The notes: generated by a model not told the origin, from the sequence alone. A stretch of 64,000 nucleotides of DNA from Fictibacillus sp. BK138 (GCF_004216955.1 NZ_SGXL01000001.1:2693413-2757412); one strand, 5' to 3'. Shown: positions 1 to 8,683, counted from the stretch's first letter. Translations and numbers: made by a program.

Positions 1-418
1 ATGGTGTAATCATGTGTAACTTTTTATATTTCGGGCTTAACTCACTCCATACATCAAACAAATTCCCATTGGGATCTTGAAATACAAAGTTCCTTCCAGC
101 ATGACCTCTGTTTTCTATTTTTCCAACATTAATTTCTTGTTCAATAAATTCACGATGCATTGTCTCTAACGCTTCAAGCCCATTCACTTCAAACGTTAGA
201 GAGAAACGTTCTTCTCCGTTGAAATCCTCAAAGTTAGAGGTTTGTCCCTGGTGTGACCTTACTAAAAAAACGCTTTGATCTGCAAGGTTAAGAATCGCCT
301 TATCTTCATCAAGGTAACTTAATTCTGCACCTAGTTTATTAACATACCAATCTTTGGATCTATTAATGTCTGTAACTGGAATATAGGTTGTACCTACTCT
401 TTGTAATTTTTCTTTCAT
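1..418 (-). CDS. VOC (glyoxalase/bleomycin-resistance fold) family protein, cut by window edge
   Basis: The frame runs open from an ATG at 418 to base 1, giving about 139 residues without a stop, so the C-terminus lies outside the window. The N-terminus has the usual VOC opening (IPVTDINRSKDWYVNKLG), and near the visible end comes a DPNGN segment that normally precedes the last metal-ligand strand. These proteins are metal-dependent lyases, dioxygenases or drug-binding proteins; the substrate cannot be told. An AGAGGGG ribosome site precedes the start. It follows the GyrI-like gene by 27 bp and is probably the last gene of the sigma-factor operon. Confidence 0.85.
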   Translation of the reverse strand, partial: MKEKLQRVGTTYIPVTDINRSKDWYVNKLGAELSYLDEDKAILNLADQSVFLVRSHQGQTSNFEDFNGEERFSLTFEVNGLEALETMHREFIEQEINVGKIENRGHAGRNFVFQDPNGNLFDVWSELSPKYKKLHMITP

Positions 419-445
419 TTTATATACCCCTCTTTATAAGTAGTT

Positions 446-922
446 TTATTTGATCGTATCTAGCAGCTCTACATTAAGGTTTTTCGAGTCTTCCCACGAC
501 TGAAAAATCTCGATGTGCCATGTATTTTTTAGTCTTTTATAACTGTTGTCCTCAGCCCATTGATGTAGTTCATCATATGCTTCAAATATTTGTTGATTTG
601 ACCCTTTAAAGTTTGCTGCAGCATACCTTTGACGTGGTATTGTTATCATTACCATATCTTTTGGGATATCTTCAAACTTCTCCACTTCCACACAGACCCA
701 ATACCCGTCTTCCTCTTCCTTTTTTGAATCAACGAAAAAAGCTCCAAATTGAATATCTTTGTTCAACAGATGTTTAATCTCATTCAACCGATTGCTCAAG
801 AATTTTGCCGCTTTAGGAATCTCGTTTTTGTATTCGTCGTTTCCACACAACACTCTAAATCCAACAAGCTTGAGTTCTCTAACTTCTTTTACAGATAAGT
901 TCTGTATCAACTGAACCTTCAT
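446..922 (-). CDS. GyrI-like / AraC effector-binding domain protein
   Basis: A 158-aa stand-alone ligand-binding domain of the GyrI/AraC effector-binding (SOUL-like) fold, with no DNA-binding domain. The ending (LHQWAEDNSYKR followed by IEIFQ and a closing strand) is typical of the integron-associated Cass2-type subgroup. Such proteins bind small, often cationic, molecules and can act as drug or metabolite sensors. The start is ATG after GAGGAGG. It lies 17 bp downstream of the BtrH-like gene and 27 bp upstream of the VOC gene, so all four leftward genes look co-transcribed. The ligand is unknown. Confidence 0.75.
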   Translation of the reverse strand: MKVQLIQNLSVKEVRELKLVGFRVLCGNDEYKNEIPKAAKFLSNRLNEIKHLLNKDIQFGAFFVDSKKEEEDGYWVCVEVEKFEDIPKDMVMITIPRQRYAAANFKGSNQQIFEAYDELHQWAEDNSYKRLKNTWHIEIFQSWEDSKNLNVELLDTIK

Positions 923-939
923 TTACTATTCCTCCTCAG

Positions 940-1950
940 TTAATTGACCCATTTCTCTGCATAATAGTTCTTCATAAAGTTATGTAGCGTCTCTAAACAC
1001 TTCACACCTTCTGTCTCAGCATCTTTTGCTTTGCTTAAGAGGTTGACAGCAATACTTGCATTCTCTTCTTTTGATGGATCACCACCGTGTGGAAAAGGAA
1101 ACAACTCACGAAGTTCAACAAGCGCATCGACGACTATAGCGTATTGTTTTAGTGCATCGGATGCTAACTTTCTGACACCTCGCTCTACTATGTTCGAACC
1201 GTCCCATTTGATTGTAAGATCATGCAAGAACTTCATCGCAAACTCCCTTGCATCAGATACTACAAGAGCATTAAACGCGTTACCGTGCGGGTCGGCATTT
1301 CCTTCTTCCAATACATTAATCCATGCATCATACGCTTTTAATCCTATAATGTACTTACCTTCTAAAACATGCTGCCACTCTCTGCCATGGGCATGATCTA
1401 TAATTGTATCTAGACACATTCGAAGCATCTCGTATTTAGAGTGAGGAAGACTCTCACCAATTGTGGTTGTATATAGAACACCGTTTACATCTGCAAAATC
1501 TTCATAAGTTACTTCTCCGTCTTTTGAACAATCCTTCGCATAAAATACTTTTTTATCGTCGTCATAGCCATAAACCAATCCGAACTCTGGTATGAACATA
1601 TCGAATACAATAGCCGGTATCCCTCTATCTACAGATTCTTGAATTAACTCGATGGTTTCTTCTAATTTTTTCGGTTGCACCGGTGTTAGAGAGTCTGCGA
1701 GGTTGCTCGTAAAGCCTAGGTTACATAAGTTTTTTCGTAAGAGGTATCCTCCAGGTATTGCAGTCGGTCCGGCTACGTTGATTTCTTTTGGATCGATGTT
1801 AATGCGAAAAGCATGACCCGAGATTCCCATGACATCTACAAGACTTAGATGTTTTTTATCGGTGTATTTGATGGCTCCATGAAGCGCAGCGGCCGCTGAA
1901 GTTTTCGTTCTTAACCAACACTCTTCTTTGTTTTTATCCTTGCGTTCCAA
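940..1950 (-). CDS. BtrH N-terminal-like domain protein (putative cysteine-hydrolase/acyltransferase fold)
   Basis: 336 aa from a TTG start (AGGAGG, 7-nt spacing). Around residues 10-50 there is an EECWLRT segment followed by GISGHAFRI, which resembles the N-terminal domain of butirosin protein BtrH and C39-like peptidase folds, where a Cys early in the chain is catalytic. The C-terminal 130 residues are helical, with several His residues. I infer the fold only; no substrate can be named. It sits 11 bp after the sigma-factor gene and 17 bp before the GyrI-like gene, so it may be part of the response that the sigma factor controls. Confidence 0.5.
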   Translation of the reverse strand: MERKDKNKEECWLRTKTSAAAALHGAIKYTDKKHLSLVDVMGISGHAFRINIDPKEINVAGPTAIPGGYLLRKNLCNLGFTSNLADSLTPVQPKKLEETIELIQESVDRGIPAIVFDMFIPEFGLVYGYDDDKKVFYAKDCSKDGEVTYEDFADVNGVLYTTTIGESLPHSKYEMLRMCLDTIIDHAHGREWQHVLEGKYIIGLKAYDAWINVLEEGNADPHGNAFNALVVSDAREFAMKFLHDLTIKWDGSNIVERGVRKLASDALKQYAIVVDALVELRELFPFPHGGDPSKEENASIAVNLLSKAKDAETEGVKCLETLHNFMKNYYAEKWVN

Positions 1951-1961
1951 CGTTAATCCTC

Positions 1962-2735
1962 CTAAATATCCGGCTTCAACAAGACCTTTCGTTTACAAAC
2001 TCCTCGCTCTTCCTTTCTCTGAACGAACTGATGAATCGTGATACGAAGTCTTTCTTTTTGTACTTTTACCCTAGAGCGTGAGATGGTATTATACACATTT
2101 GCTTTGGTCGTATTGAAAAGCTTAGCAATTTCAAGTGGTGGAAGATCTTCAAAAAAGTATGCTTCAAAGAACGCTTTTTCACGTTTGGTCAAACACTTCA
2201 ATAAAGTACAAATTCCCTCTACCACGCTTAACCGCATTAAATGTTCTTCGGGGTTATCCTCTTGTGATCTTTTAGTAGCGGAAGAAGAAATAAAACATAA
2301 GATCTGATCAATATCTCCCCAGTCTATTGAGGATGGGGAAAGCTTACTTTCTCTTCTAGCAGTTAGTGAACTTATTGAGCTTTCCATACGATAGCTGGCT
2401 TTTCGTACTTTCATGTAAGCTTGATTACGTACGATCTGTTTAAGCCAAGGAGTAAACCTATTCGTGTCTATAAGTGTTCCGATTTTAATAAAAGCTCGGT
2501 ACAACGCTTCTTGAACGATGTCTTCTGCTAAAAAAGTATCCTTAGTGACAGAAAAAGCCCAACCATGAGCCTTTGCCCGATGCAACCTTACTAGTTCATT
2601 AAAAGCTTCTTGATTCCCCTTTCTGGCCAGGTGGACCAAATTTTCTTTTTTCATCTCTTGGATTCTAGACTCAGATTCCTCATTTTGCATATTACTTAAG
2701 GCTTGCTCACTTCCATCGGTGAGAATAACATTCAT
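1962..2735 (-). CDS. RNA polymerase sigma factor, ECF-like (sigma-70 regions 2 and 4)
   Basis: 257 aa. Region 2 lies at about residues 35-110 (core-binding helix around DIVQEALYRAFIKIG, then TPWLKQIVRNQAY). Region 4 lies at about 180-235, with LPPLEIAKLFNTTKANVYNTISRSR as the helix-turn-helix. It is longer than most ECF factors because of a Ser-rich linker of about 60 residues and an extra N-terminus. The start is ATG 2735 after AAAGGAG. It heads a leftward operon with the BtrH-like, GyrI-like and VOC genes. No anti-sigma factor gene is adjacent, which is unusual for this class; the small-molecule-binding partner genes may replace it. Confidence 0.85.
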   Translation of the reverse strand: MNVILTDGSEQALSNMQNEESESRIQEMKKENLVHLARKGNQEAFNELVRLHRAKAHGWAFSVTKDTFLAEDIVQEALYRAFIKIGTLIDTNRFTPWLKQIVRNQAYMKVRKASYRMESSISSLTARRESKLSPSSIDWGDIDQILCFISSSATKRSQEDNPEEHLMRLSVVEGICTLLKCLTKREKAFFEAYFFEDLPPLEIAKLFNTTKANVYNTISRSRVKVQKERLRITIHQFVQRKEERGVCKRKVLLKPDI

Positions 2736-2943
2736 AAAAATAGACTCCTTTCAACACCTCCACTACTAGAGATGCATTTGGAAACAAAAATCTATCAAAA
2801 ATTTTTAAATTTTTTTCACTCTTTAGTTAAAGCTGAGATTTATTATTGGATACATTTGGTTGTTATGGGTTCATTTTTCACGTTACAAACTTCGACAAAA
2901 AAATGGAAATACATTTTTTTAAATTTTTTTGCTATAAAAAAAG

Positions 2944-2967
2944 TGCATTTCTTATTAAAGAAATGCA
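2944..2967 (-). terminator. Perfect 10-bp hairpin with U-tail on the minus strand
   Basis: TGCATTTCTT, four-base loop, AAGAAATGCA, with an A7 run to the left that becomes a U-run for leftward transcripts. It backs up the terminator at 3162-3180 for the 3301-3615 gene. It lies in the AT-rich leader region of the sigma-factor gene. Confidence 0.6.
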
Positions 2968-3154
2968 ACCGTTTGTTAAATAAGGACAGTTCTCTAAAAA
3001 ACAGCTGAACTATTTAGCAACTTAACTTATCATCAAGTTAATTAAGCTTCCCTTGCTCAATTCCTTTAACAATATCTTTACAGAGAACCCAAAAAGTTGT
3101 GATAATTAAGATGATAAAAGTGGTGTTTTGTCACCAAATCCCTTATATACCCAG

Positions 3155-3180
3155 AAAAAACCGCAACGAATTACGTTGCG
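3155..3180 (-). terminator. Intrinsic terminator of the 3301-4150 gene pair
   Basis: CGCAACG, five-base loop, CGTTGCG, with A6 to its left, read as a U-run leftward. A nearly identical stem ends the STAS gene near 50.15 kb. Confidence 0.75.
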
Positions 3181-3300
3181 ATTTAAAATGCTAATTGCTA
3201 TACTTTTTTGCTTGTTTTTTTGTGTTTTTACCCTCACTCAAAAGAAAATCCGTTAGATTTGAGCCCAACGTTTTCCACCATTCATCCATTTCTCAACACA

Positions 3301-3615
3301 TTAACCTTCTCCTAAATATTCCGCAAAATACCATATTCCAATCTTTCTTACTAGGTAATTTCTTAATTCTCCTTGCGTAGCTTTTTCAATAGGAGGTTTT
3401 GTTAATGTGTATGCTTTGGCATTTATTTTTGCAAACTTCTCTTTATCTACTTTATTATGAAAATCATCCTCAATGATTCCCGTTGTAATAGCTGCTATTG
3501 GATAACCCATAGCAAAAACGTGTGTTTTCAAGGCAATACTCGGAGTGGCATGCAAGATCGTAAATACGATAATTAAAGATACTATTACTAACCATTTCAT
3601 TTTATTCTTTTTCAT
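3301..3615 (-). CDS. Small secreted or membrane-anchored protein, unknown function
   Basis: About 104 aa. A lysine-rich N-terminus precedes one hydrophobic segment (LVIVSLIIVFTILHATPSIAL) that looks like a signal peptide or anchor, followed by about 65 hydrophilic residues. The start is unclear: ATG 3615 overlaps the end of the acetyltransferase gene, and ATG 3600 follows its stop by one base. Neither has a good ribosome site, so translation is probably coupled. I do not recognise the family. Confidence 0.55.
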   Translation of the reverse strand: MKKNKMKWLVIVSLIIVFTILHATPSIALKTHVFAMGYPIAAITTGIIEDDFHNKVDKEKFAKINAKAYTLTKPPIEKATQGELRNYLVRKIGIWYFAEYLGEG

Positions 3616-4150
3616 AATTATTATTAATGATCGCAAGTACTTGATGGTCTTCCCATTTCCCGTTTATCATCACATTTTTCTTTGCAATTCCCTCTTTATG
3701 AAATCCTGCCTTCTCTAATATTCTTATGGATCCAATATTACGAGGCATTACTTCAGCTTCGATTCGGTGCAAATTAATCTGATTGAATCCAAAGTCAATG
3801 ATTAATTTAAGTGCCTCTGTCATATAGCCCTTCCCGTTCCACTCTTTATCAAGAGAGTACCCAACCATCGCCTTTTGCGCAGGACCTCTTTCCAGCTTGA
3901 AAAAACCAATTTGACCGATGAGTTCATTGTTTTCATTGAGGTATATACCAAATGAGTATCCTAAATCCTTTTCTCTGTTCTCCACCATTTTTCCGAGTCT
4001 TTTCACTTGTCCTTCCAACGTATAAAAATCAGCATCACGATTTGGGGCATATTGATTAAAAAAATCCTTGTTCCTTGTTTCAAGTTCAAGTAAAGATTCT
4101 ACTTCACTCCGATCCACCGGATTTATATAAACATTCATACCTTTTATCAT
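3602..4150 (-). CDS. GNAT N-acetyltransferase, RimJ/RimL-like
   Basis: 182 aa. GNAT motif A is seen as GYSLDKEWNGKGYMTEAL followed by a helix, then the characteristic HRIEAEVMPRNIGSIRILEK and GFHKEG of the Acetyltransf_3 group, which acetylate ribosomal protein N-termini or small amines. The ATG at 4150 is preferred over an upstream GTG at 4165 because GGAGG lies 8 bases before it. The 111-aa-class secreted protein follows with overlap. A terminator-like hairpin at 4217-4240 lies just upstream in the leader. Confidence 0.85.
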   Translation of the reverse strand: MIKGMNVYINPVDRSEVESLLELETRNKDFFNQYAPNRDADFYTLEGQVKRLGKMVENREKDLGYSFGIYLNENNELIGQIGFFKLERGPAQKAMVGYSLDKEWNGKGYMTEALKLIIDFGFNQINLHRIEAEVMPRNIGSIRILEKAGFHKEGIAKKNVMINGKWEDHQVLAIINNNYEKE

Positions 4151-4212
4151 TAACAAGACCTCCACATTTTGCAGTCACCCTTTAAAGAACGCTGTACCTT
4201 AATTTCAATAAA

Positions 4213-4243
4213 AAAGAGCACTTCTCCTTCTGAAGAAATGCCC
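4213..4243 (-). promoter_or_regulatory. Terminator-like hairpin in the leader of the acetyltransferase gene
   Basis: Read leftward: GCATTTCTTC, short loop, GAGAAGTGC, then U6. No leftward gene ends here, because the neighbour to the right is rightward. It may therefore be an attenuator in the acetyltransferase leader, or a relic. The stem resembles those at 2944 and 8093. Confidence 0.45.
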
Positions 4244-4381
4244 CAATTTTGAAGATTTAATAAAGAGTAACCTACTCCTTTATTGAGTTATTAGACGATC
4301 CTGTTGCGATTTGTTTTCTTCGTGTATTTCAGCTAATTTATGTGAAAACTAATATCTATATTAATAAAGTTGGTGACTTAT

Positions 4382-4867
4382 ATGAAAACATTGTGGCTTT
4401 TTATTGTCTTAGCCATAATATCCTTTGGTTCCTTTTACATTTTGATGAAGAAAATGAACGTAACAAATATCTTGGGCTGTTATTTTTTCTCTAATATTCT
4501 TATTACAAATACAGGTGTGATCATTAATTTGAATTTAAAATTAACAAAACAGGATCCCACAAGCACCTTAATTTTTTGGACACAAAAGTTCCCAGAGCTC
4601 TCACTTAAACCAGCGTTACTTTTATGGTTAATTTACATTTTATTCTCTAAAAGAAGTATGATTAGTAAACTTATTCATCTCTTTATCTTCTTAACCGCAC
4701 TTGTTTCAAGTGAAATATATTTTGTTCATATTGGATATTTAGAATGGGTCAATTGGAACGTATTTTATTCGTATGTGAGATATAGTCTGATCATTTTATT
4801 ACTGGCTATCTATTCATTTTATTTAGAAAAACTTATTACTAGAAACAAAGAGGTGGACACGATATGA
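4382..4867 (+). CDS. Integral membrane protein, unknown function
   Basis: 161 aa with about four or five hydrophobic segments spread over its length and short loops. ATG 4382 is preferred to the in-frame TTG at 4370; a GGTGA site precedes it. It overlaps the next membrane gene by 4 bases (ATGA), so the two are translated together and probably act together. Composition is AT-rich. I do not recognise a family with confidence. Confidence 0.65.
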   Translation: MKTLWLFIVLAIISFGSFYILMKKMNVTNILGCYFFSNILITNTGVIINLNLKLTKQDPTSTLIFWTQKFPELSLKPALLLWLIYILFSKRSMISKLIHLFIFLTALVSSEIYFVHIGYLEWVNWNVFYSYVRYSLIILLLAIYSFYLEKLITRNKEVDTI

Positions 4868-5376
4868 TATTACCTCTTCCTGAGAAATTTGATGCGAACG
4901 AAATATTTATTATCTTATCGACAATAATTACCTTATTCCTGGTCTATAAATTACCTAGACGTTTGTCTGCTGTTATCATCGTTATTATTTGGACATTTAA
5001 TGTTTTTCTTGCTTTGATGGCCGATATCACCATAAGTATAAAACCTTACAACTTTTATTTTACAATCGATCATTACACCCATGAACTATTTGATGTAATC
5101 TTGCATTTTGTAACTTACCCAACTCTTCCTTACTTTGTCGTAAACTTCTATCAATATAAAAAACCTAAAGGCTTAAAGGGTTTATTTTATATTATTTTTT
5201 GGGCTGGGGTAGCGATTTCTATAGAATGGATTTCAGTAAAATTTCATGTTTTTACGTATACAGGTTGGAAATTGTATTTCTCTTTTTTCGTTTATATCGT
5301 TGTTTTTGCCGCTAACATTTGGCTTTCAAACTTTCTTGAAAAAAGACACCCTTACAAACGAGGCTCAACTAAATGA
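4864..5376 (+). CDS. Membrane protein of the CBO0543 type
   Basis: 170 aa with about five membrane segments. The C-terminal half has the pattern SIEWISVKF, a stretch ending YTGWKLYFS, and a final long hydrophobic helix. This is what I know of the CBO0543 family of Bacillus membrane proteins, whose function is not known. It overlaps the preceding membrane gene by 4 bases. No clear terminator follows; 5377-5613 holds no supportable gene. Confidence 0.6.
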   Translation: MILPLPEKFDANEIFIILSTIITLFLVYKLPRRLSAVIIVIIWTFNVFLALMADITISIKPYNFYFTIDHYTHELFDVILHFVTYPTLPYFVVNFYQYKKPKGLKGLFYIIFWAGVAISIEWISVKFHVFTYTGWKLYFSFFVYIVVFAANIWLSNFLEKRHPYKRGSTK

Positions 5377-5613
5377 TTCCATTAAATTTTAATAATTTTT
5401 TCTATGAAACATAAAAAACGATTTGATTTATTATTCATCATTCTCAATCCTTATTGATAAAAAAGTAAATAACTTTATTCAAGAATCCTGCACGATTGCT
5501 CAATAATAATCATTCCAAAATAATGAGAATTCACCTCATGCTTTATTTAATTATAAAAGACGCTTTCCTTGTTCTGGGTCGCGCCGTTATCTTATTCAAA
5601 AAAGATAATCTAA

Positions 5614-6105
5614 TTATGCTTCAACAACTTCTACTTCCCAGCTCTTTTGCAGTTTTCGAATAAAAATGATCTGCCCAATATGATAAGCATTATGTGTTGC
5701 AACGTTTCCAATGATCTCCCACCATTTCGCAGGCACAGGAAAACCATTAACTTCACTTTCAAGTTTTTCTTCCGTTAATAGCTCTTGCCATTGCAAAAGA
5801 ACCTCTAAAAGGCGTTCTTTCAAGTGGATAAAATTTTCATTTTCCGGTATGACAAAGCTTTTATTATTGTCACCTATGGACGGTACGGCATTAACATGAG
5901 ATTTTTTGTACCTGGTTTGCCATGTTTCATTCCAATAAAGCAGATGCTGCACAATTTCAGCAATGCTATTACAATTTTCGTCAGGTTTCCAAAAGGCTTG
6001 TTCTTCTGATAGATTCTTAACCGAGTCGGAAAACGGATCATACCAGCTCGGATCATTTGCATTAGCCAATAATTGATCAGACAATAAATCTTTTGCATGT
6101 ACCAT
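5614..6105 (-). CDS. DinB/YfiT-like metal-binding four-helix protein
   Basis: 163 aa. His residues sit at the three places expected for the DinB superfamily metal site: in the helix IAEIVQHLLYW and in THNAYHIGQI near the C-terminus. Members include thiol-dependent S-transferases and hydrolases; the substrate is unknown. ATG 6105 follows AGGAG. A clear paralogue, with the same HNAYHIGQI signature, lies at 60298-60783. The YciI gene lies 86 bp upstream in the same direction. Confidence 0.8.
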   Translation of the reverse strand: MVHAKDLLSDQLLANANDPSWYDPFSDSVKNLSEEQAFWKPDENCNSIAEIVQHLLYWNETWQTRYKKSHVNAVPSIGDNNKSFVIPENENFIHLKERLLEVLLQWQELLTEEKLESEVNGFPVPAKWWEIIGNVATHNAYHIGQIIFIRKLQKSWEVEVVEA

Positions 6106-6191
6106 GTTTTCACACTCCTAAAGTGAATTTTTTTACATTTAAAATCATCTATTAGTCACTGAATGATACTTTTTCTCCTTCTAATTAAGCC

Positions 6192-6545
6192 TCACTCAAA
6201 TACTTGTCGCAATTCAATCTGACCTTCCCCATGTCCTTGTGGGTCGGGCATCCGCATGGCCCACTCGATGGCTTCTTCTCTCGACTGCACATCAATTAGA
6301 ATGAACCCGGCAATTAATTCTTTCGATCCCGTAAATGGTCCATCCGTAACCACCGGCTTTTCTCCTGGTTTCGGAAAAGAAATGCGAATTCCATTTGAAC
6401 TTGGTTGTAGTCCTTTAGCCATAACCCGCACGCCTGCCTTAACTAATTCTTCGTTGTATCTCGTCATGGCTTCAATAAGTTCAGGACTCGGGAGATTTCC
6501 ACCTTCCGAATTCTCAGAGGCTTTGACAATCAACATAAACAGCAT
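6192..6545 (-). CDS. YciI-like (YCII/DGPF domain) protein
   Basis: 117 aa covering a full YCII-related domain. It has the VTDGPFTGSKELIAGF core that defines the DGPF subgroup, with an Asp often proposed as catalytic. Family members are small ferredoxin-like enzymes of uncertain reaction, and many accompany ECF sigma factors; here no sigma gene is adjacent. ATG 6545 follows AAGGAG by 9 bases. Probably co-directional with the DinB gene. Confidence 0.85.
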   Translation of the reverse strand: MLFMLIVKASENSEGGNLPSPELIEAMTRYNEELVKAGVRVMAKGLQPSSNGIRISFPKPGEKPVVTDGPFTGSKELIAGFILIDVQSREEAIEWAMRMPDPQGHGEGQIELRQVFE

Positions 6546-6780
6546 ACAAATCTACTCCTTCTTTTGATATGTAGATCCCCTAAAATTTTTCCCTTCCTGC
6601 TACGCTTGTTGCATAAACAGCCTGTTCGCAATCAATATATATATCGTGATGAAATCTTTTACTTAGTACTTTGCAATCCTATTACTTTAAGTTTTACCTG
6701 CTCTATTTTTTCGACAATTTCTAAAGATTTCCTTGTTCGTCTGAATAGGTTCCAGTAGTATCAAGATCAATTAGGCTAAA

Positions 6781-6815
6781 AAAAGCCACCCTCTATAACA
6801 AGAAGGTGACTTAAG
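6781..6815 (-). terminator. Terminator of the M20 peptidase gene
   Basis: An 11-bp stem with G-U pairs around GCCACC / GGTGAC and an A-run on the left, so it is active leftward. It lies 25 bp past the peptidase stop. Confidence 0.7.
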
Positions 6816-6840
6816 CACTTGATTAGTTTTACTCTTGGGA

Positions 6841-7995
6841 CTATTGATTTCCGTTGCTTAAACGGGCGATTGTCTTGGCTAAAAGGGCTGTACGCTTGGG
6901 AAAGGAAGGCAAATCAACATATTCATCGGTTTCACTGTGCGAGAATTCCCCAAGTGGCCCCATTCCATCAACTGTCGGCACATTCTCGGTCGATGTATAG
7001 GCTGCATCTGAACCGCCGCCCGTACTCTCTTCCCTTATGTCCATTCCCAATTCTTTACCCACCGATCGGATGGCATCCATCAATCGTTCTGTCCCTTGGA
7101 CCTTTTCCATCGGCGGTCTTCCAAGGCTCCCTGTCAGCTCTGTGCGTGTTCCTTCTACGGTTTCCTCAGAAGCGATTTCGGATAGATCTGCTGCGATTTC
7201 TTTTCCTTGCTCTTTCGTTTTAAATCGAACATCGACAGAAGCTTTAGCTTCAGAGGGCACAGTATTGGTAGAAGTTCCGCCATCGACTAAGCCAACATTG
7301 ACAGAGATTCCCCTGTCATAATCATTTAATTTCTGGAGCTTGATCGTTTTATAAGCCAGTTCTTCAATCGCACTTTTCCCTCTCTCCGGCTCCACTCCCG
7401 CATGGGCACTTTTCCCCTGTACATCGAACGTATAACTTCCTGCCCCTTTTCTTTCGGTGACTACCCCATCATTCGGTCTGCCAGATTCCACTACGAGGGA
7501 ATATTCTTTTCCCTTCGCTGCTCCTTTAATGATCGATTTAGAAGAAGGTGAGCCAATTTCCTCATCACTATTAAAAATGATATGGACATTTTGATAAGCG
7601 TCTGATCCGTTTTCTATTAAAGCTTTTAGCGCATAAAGGACAGCTACATGGCTAGCTTTTTCATCACTTACCCCTGGCCCATACGCTTTATCATCAATGA
7701 TCTTATAGGGGCGCTTCTCCGCATCACCAACTGGAAAAACGGTATCCATGTGGGCAACGATTAAAATCTTTGGTTCCGCTTCTTCACTTGATTTAATTTC
7801 AAGGTGATTTCCATATTCAGCCTCACGGTGGACTTTCACATACATGCCAAGCTCTTCAAATTTTGTTTTGATGATAGAGCCGACTTCATCCACCCCATCT
7901 TTATAATAAGATCCGCTATCAATATTTACGAGCTCCTCTAATAAATCGTTCATCTCCTGCATGTGTTCTTGAAGATAATTTTCTATGGAATCCAA
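6841..7995 (-). CDS. M20 family metallopeptidase (glutamate carboxypeptidase/CPG2-like)
   Basis: 384 aa from TTG 7995. The longer reading to 8016 would place the AGGAGG ribosome site inside the gene. Two-zinc ligands of the M20 family are visible: H82 and D84 in VAHMDTVFP, D111 in GVSDEK, the catalytic pair E145-E146 in NSDEEIGS, and a late His in EFSHSE. The dimerisation domain lies at about 175-285. It is likely a cytoplasmic exopeptidase or aminoacyl amidohydrolase releasing a C-terminal amino acid. It is monocistronic with its own terminator. Confidence 0.88.
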   Translation of the reverse strand: MDSIENYLQEHMQEMNDLLEELVNIDSGSYYKDGVDEVGSIIKTKFEELGMYVKVHREAEYGNHLEIKSSEEAEPKILIVAHMDTVFPVGDAEKRPYKIIDDKAYGPGVSDEKASHVAVLYALKALIENGSDAYQNVHIIFNSDEEIGSPSSKSIIKGAAKGKEYSLVVESGRPNDGVVTERKGAGSYTFDVQGKSAHAGVEPERGKSAIEELAYKTIKLQKLNDYDRGISVNVGLVDGGTSTNTVPSEAKASVDVRFKTKEQGKEIAADLSEIASEETVEGTRTELTGSLGRPPMEKVQGTERLMDAIRSVGKELGMDIREESTGGGSDAAYTSTENVPTVDGMGPLGEFSHSETDEYVDLPSFPKRTALLAKTIARLSNGNQ

Positions 7996-8086
7996 ATCTA
8001 AAATCCTCCTATCCAACTACTAATGACTCTATTTGTTCCATACCTTAACCGCGTTAAACGTAAACCTGTAACCTTTTACGAGCACT

Positions 8087-8117
8087 AAAAAAGCACTTCT
8101 TTTGCTTGAGGAAGTGC
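8087..8117 (-). terminator. Terminator-like hairpin (leftward)
   Basis: GCACTTC / GAAGTGC with an A6 run on the left. It lies between the Sda-like gene's own terminator and the M20 gene, so it is a second terminator or a leader attenuator for the peptidase. Confidence 0.55.
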
Positions 8118-8150
8118 GTGAAATTGGTACTCTATTTGTATGGCATATAT

Positions 8151-8183
8151 AAAAAACCACCTTCCTAAAAATAGAAAGGTGGC
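8151..8183 (-). terminator. Terminator of the Sda-like gene
   Basis: CCACCTT / AAGGTGG stem with A6 on the left, starting 11 bp after the stop of the small gene. Confidence 0.7.
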
Positions 8184-8193
8184 TCGATCTTCA

Positions 8194-8331
8194 TTATGAA
8201 TTGACAACAGGCTTTAATCCGCGTCGGTTTATTTCATCTTTAAGGTGTTTTGCAAGCTCACTGTCTTTTCCTGATTTCAAGGCATCCCGATAAGCGGAAA
8301 TCAATTGTTCGTTGCTCATGATATTATTCAA
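8194..8331 (-). CDS. Sda-like sporulation histidine-kinase inhibitor peptide
   Basis: A 45-aa gene. It starts at TTG 8331, nine bases after AGGAGG; the later ATG 8319 is 21 bases from that site. The sequence SNEQLISAYRDAL, a short spacer, then LKDEINRRGL follows the Sda pattern of two antiparallel helices (Leu-Ser-x-Glu-x-Leu-Ile ... Glu-Ile-x-Arg-Arg). Known Sda binds the dimerisation domain of KinA-type kinases and delays sporulation. I assign it by pattern only, and it could be a divergent paralogue acting on another kinase. No DnaA boxes are obvious upstream. Confidence 0.55.
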   Translation of the reverse strand: MNNIMSNEQLISAYRDALKSGKDSELAKHLKDEINRRGLKPVVNS

Positions 8332-8539
8332 GTGCGCATTCCTCCTCAACCTTATTTTTTGTTAGATTGCTCTAACAGGTCCATTCTAGGAAAAATGTGT
8401 CGAAAATAAAAGAACAAAACGTCTCAATATTCAAATGGATACCGGTACTTTAAAACTAGGTTCTAAAGGTAATTCTCTAGTAAATAATAAAGGGGTTTTT
8501 ATGAACCACTTTCCACATTGCTGATTCGGATGTTTTCAA

Positions 8540-8568
8540 TTGCAGTTCCCCAGAATACTTTTTATAAT
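8540..8568 (+). promoter_or_regulatory. Sigma-A promoter for the FusB-like gene
   Basis: TTGCAG (8540-8545), 17-bp spacer, TATAAT (8563-8568). The start of transcription should be near 8575, giving a leader of about 200 nt before the coding region. Confidence 0.75.
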
Positions 8569-8590
8569 AAAATGTGATGATTGGAGTGTG

Positions 8591-8683
8591 ATGGAAATGG
8601 CAAATCAGTTTGCCGTAATCAAAACCTGCTCATGCAAAGCCTTGTTGTTAGGGCGATACTTTGTATGGGCGGATCGAAATTAG
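8591..8683 (+). CDS. Leader peptide (upstream ORF) of the FusB-like gene
   Basis: An ORF of 30 codons from ATG 8591, or 28 from ATG 8597, behind GGAG at 8583-8586. It ends at TAG 8681-8683. The peptide runs MANQFAVIKTCSCKALLLG and on through RYFVWADRN. Its codons for CSCKAL cover the left arm (8633-8641) of a long-range stem that closes just before the fusB-like ribosome site. This is the arrangement of antibiotic-inducible attenuators; function is inferred. Confidence 0.6.
   Translation: MEMANQFAVIKTCSCKALLLGRYFVWADRN

Noticed and set aside
2703-3008. Rightward 101-codon ORF in the leader of the sigma-factor gene
   Set aside because: AT-driven, no ribosome site, overlaps the sigma-factor start on the other strand and spans a leftward terminator.
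3030-3150. Leftward frame reading FIILIITTFWVLCKDIVKG
   Set aside because: Looks like a membrane peptide but has no start codon after the preceding stop; probably chance or a relic.
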